The notes beneath the pieces are model-generated. The model had not been told where the DNA came from. It saw only the letters and a list, made by a program, of their open reading frames with translations, and searched no databases. This document shows, in pieces, positions 63,621-64,000 of a stretch of DNA of 64,000 nt; the stretch's first letter is position 1; each line of letters starts with the position of its first letter. The stretch is from Aquimarina sp. Aq107 (GTDB lineage: Bacteria; Bacteroidota; Bacteroidia; Flavobacteriales; Flavobacteriaceae): positions 1,198,001 to 1,262,000 of the forward strand of contig NZ_OX030782.1 of assembly GCF_943733665.1 (NCBI RefSeq), given 5' to 3'. The translations under genes were made by a program, and so were the position numbers.

Positions 63621-64000
63621 TAAAAAGCACATCATAAACAAAGTGTTGTTTGAAGTTAATACGACGGATACAAAAACGGCGTATTACCTCAAGGATAATC
63701 TTGATGTGTTTTTCAAACAAAGTCTATTACCTACAATTCAAACATATTTTGATAGTATTACCTCTATAAACAATACGATAATAAGGCTTGATAAATTAGA
63801 ATTAAATATCAATAGTAACGATGTAAAAGATGAGTTGCAGTTACAAATGGCTATAATTAAAGAACTTCAAAAAAAGTTAATCCATAAAAAGGATTCAGAG
63901 TTTTCTAAAGAAAAAGGTGCTGAGTTTTTAACTATAGATAAAGGAAAAAGTAATACTGAAACATTCTTACATTTTCTAAAAACGGGTCAAACCCCATGGT
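63613..64000 (+). CDS. eCIS tape-measure protein, 5' part (Pvc14/Afp14-like)
   Basis: ATG 63613 overlaps the previous stop by 8 bp, and the frame is open to the window edge (129 codons present). It starts MTNKKHIINKVLFEVNTTDT and has YLKDNLDVFFKQSLLPTIQTYFDS, then ETFLHFLKTGQTPW at the edge. This is the N-terminus of the contractile injection system tape-measure family, which sets tube length. Full-length members are several hundred to more than a thousand residues long. The rest lies outside the window. Confidence 0.93.
   Translation, partial: MTNKKHIINKVLFEVNTTDTKTAYYLKDNLDVFFKQSLLPTIQTYFDSITSINNTIIRLDKLELNINSNDVKDELQLQMAIIKELQKKLIHKKDSEFSKEKGAEFLTIDKGKSNTETFLHFLKTGQTPW

Noticed and set aside
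44471..64000. Type VI secretion system or intact prophage
   Set aside because: There is a PAAR, VgrG-like and sheath set, but no TssJ/L/M membrane complex, ClpV in the visible part, terminase, capsid, portal, integrase or lysis genes. The LysM adaptor, DUF4255 and tape-measure proteins point to an eCIS.
43457..64000. eCIS effector encoded inside the operon in this window
   Set aside because: Every gene from 44471 to the edge is explained as structural or as an operon-specific unknown. None carries a recognisable toxin domain. The leftward MORN-repeat protein has its own signal peptide, so it is unlikely to be cargo.
1..64000. CRISPR arrays, tRNA, rRNA and insertion sequences
   Set aside because: No evenly spaced direct repeats, no cloverleaf-like GC-richer segments and no transposase frames or terminal inverted repeats were found on reading.

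Overview
The window is AT-rich chromosomal DNA of a member of the Bacteroidota, most likely a marine Flavobacteriaceae (an Aquimarina-like genus would fit, but the sequence alone does not settle the genus). The evidence is type IX secretion (T9SS) C-terminal sorting domains, a ResB/CcsA cytochrome c maturation pair, Bacteroidota-type promoters (TTTG then TAnnTTTG), little Shine-Dalgarno signal, and an extracellular contractile injection system (eCIS) with the Bacteroidota gene order.

Layout. (1) 1-7.6 kb: after a 3' gene fragment, a leftward eight-gene operon encodes a globin, a DUF3365-type heme lipoprotein, a membrane protein with two HX13H heme pairs, an FNR-type flavoprotein with a 2Fe-2S domain, a five-heme c-type cytochrome, a monoheme lipoprotein cytochrome and the ResB/CcsA heme-attachment pair. 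(2) 7.6-8.1 kb: a divergent control region in which both flanking operons carry the same palindrome, TAAGTA-N4-TACTTA, about 45 bp before their start codons. (3) 8.1-13.1 kb: a one-polypeptide NAD(P)H nitrate reductase (molybdenum domain, FAD domain and BFD 2Fe-2S domain) followed by a nitrite/sulfite-reductase-like protein with a C-terminal rubredoxin. (4) 13.1-20 kb: a lipoprotein, an unknown protein, an aerolysin-like pore-forming protein without a signal peptide, an S41 peptidase, a carboxypeptidase-regulatory-domain protein and a hybrid histidine kinase. (5) 20-25 kb: molybdenum cofactor genes (modE-like, mobA, moaD, moaE, a moaC-moaB fusion, moaA, and moeA separately), which supply the cofactor for the nitrate reductase. 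(6) 25-44 kb: a mixed region with a T9SS cargo protein, a membrane patatin-like protein, a Xre/RES toxin-antitoxin pair, M13 and M16 peptidases, an ACT-like protein divergent from aspartate kinase, ComM/YifB, a large Asp-box T9SS protein and a MORN/YwqK-repeat protein.

(7) 44.5-64 kb: a rightward eCIS operon related to PVC, Afp and AlgoCIS. The order is tail-terminator (DUF4255), unknown, one large sheath, two tube proteins, a DUF5908 miniprotein, a LysM tube/baseplate adaptor, a VgrG-like spike, a PAAR tip, a gp25-like protein, a baseplate-J protein, a Pvc12-like protein, a 1602-residue protein with alternating Cys-Ig and PKD-like domains, and the start of the tape-measure protein, which runs off the window. 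No cargo or AAA ATPase gene is seen before the edge.

The most noteworthy points are the eCIS with its enlarged sheath and modular fibre-like protein, the uncharacterised heme/flavin operon that shares an operator with nitrate reduction, and the signal-less aerolysin-like protein. No tRNA, rRNA, CRISPR array, insertion sequence or prophage integrase was seen.
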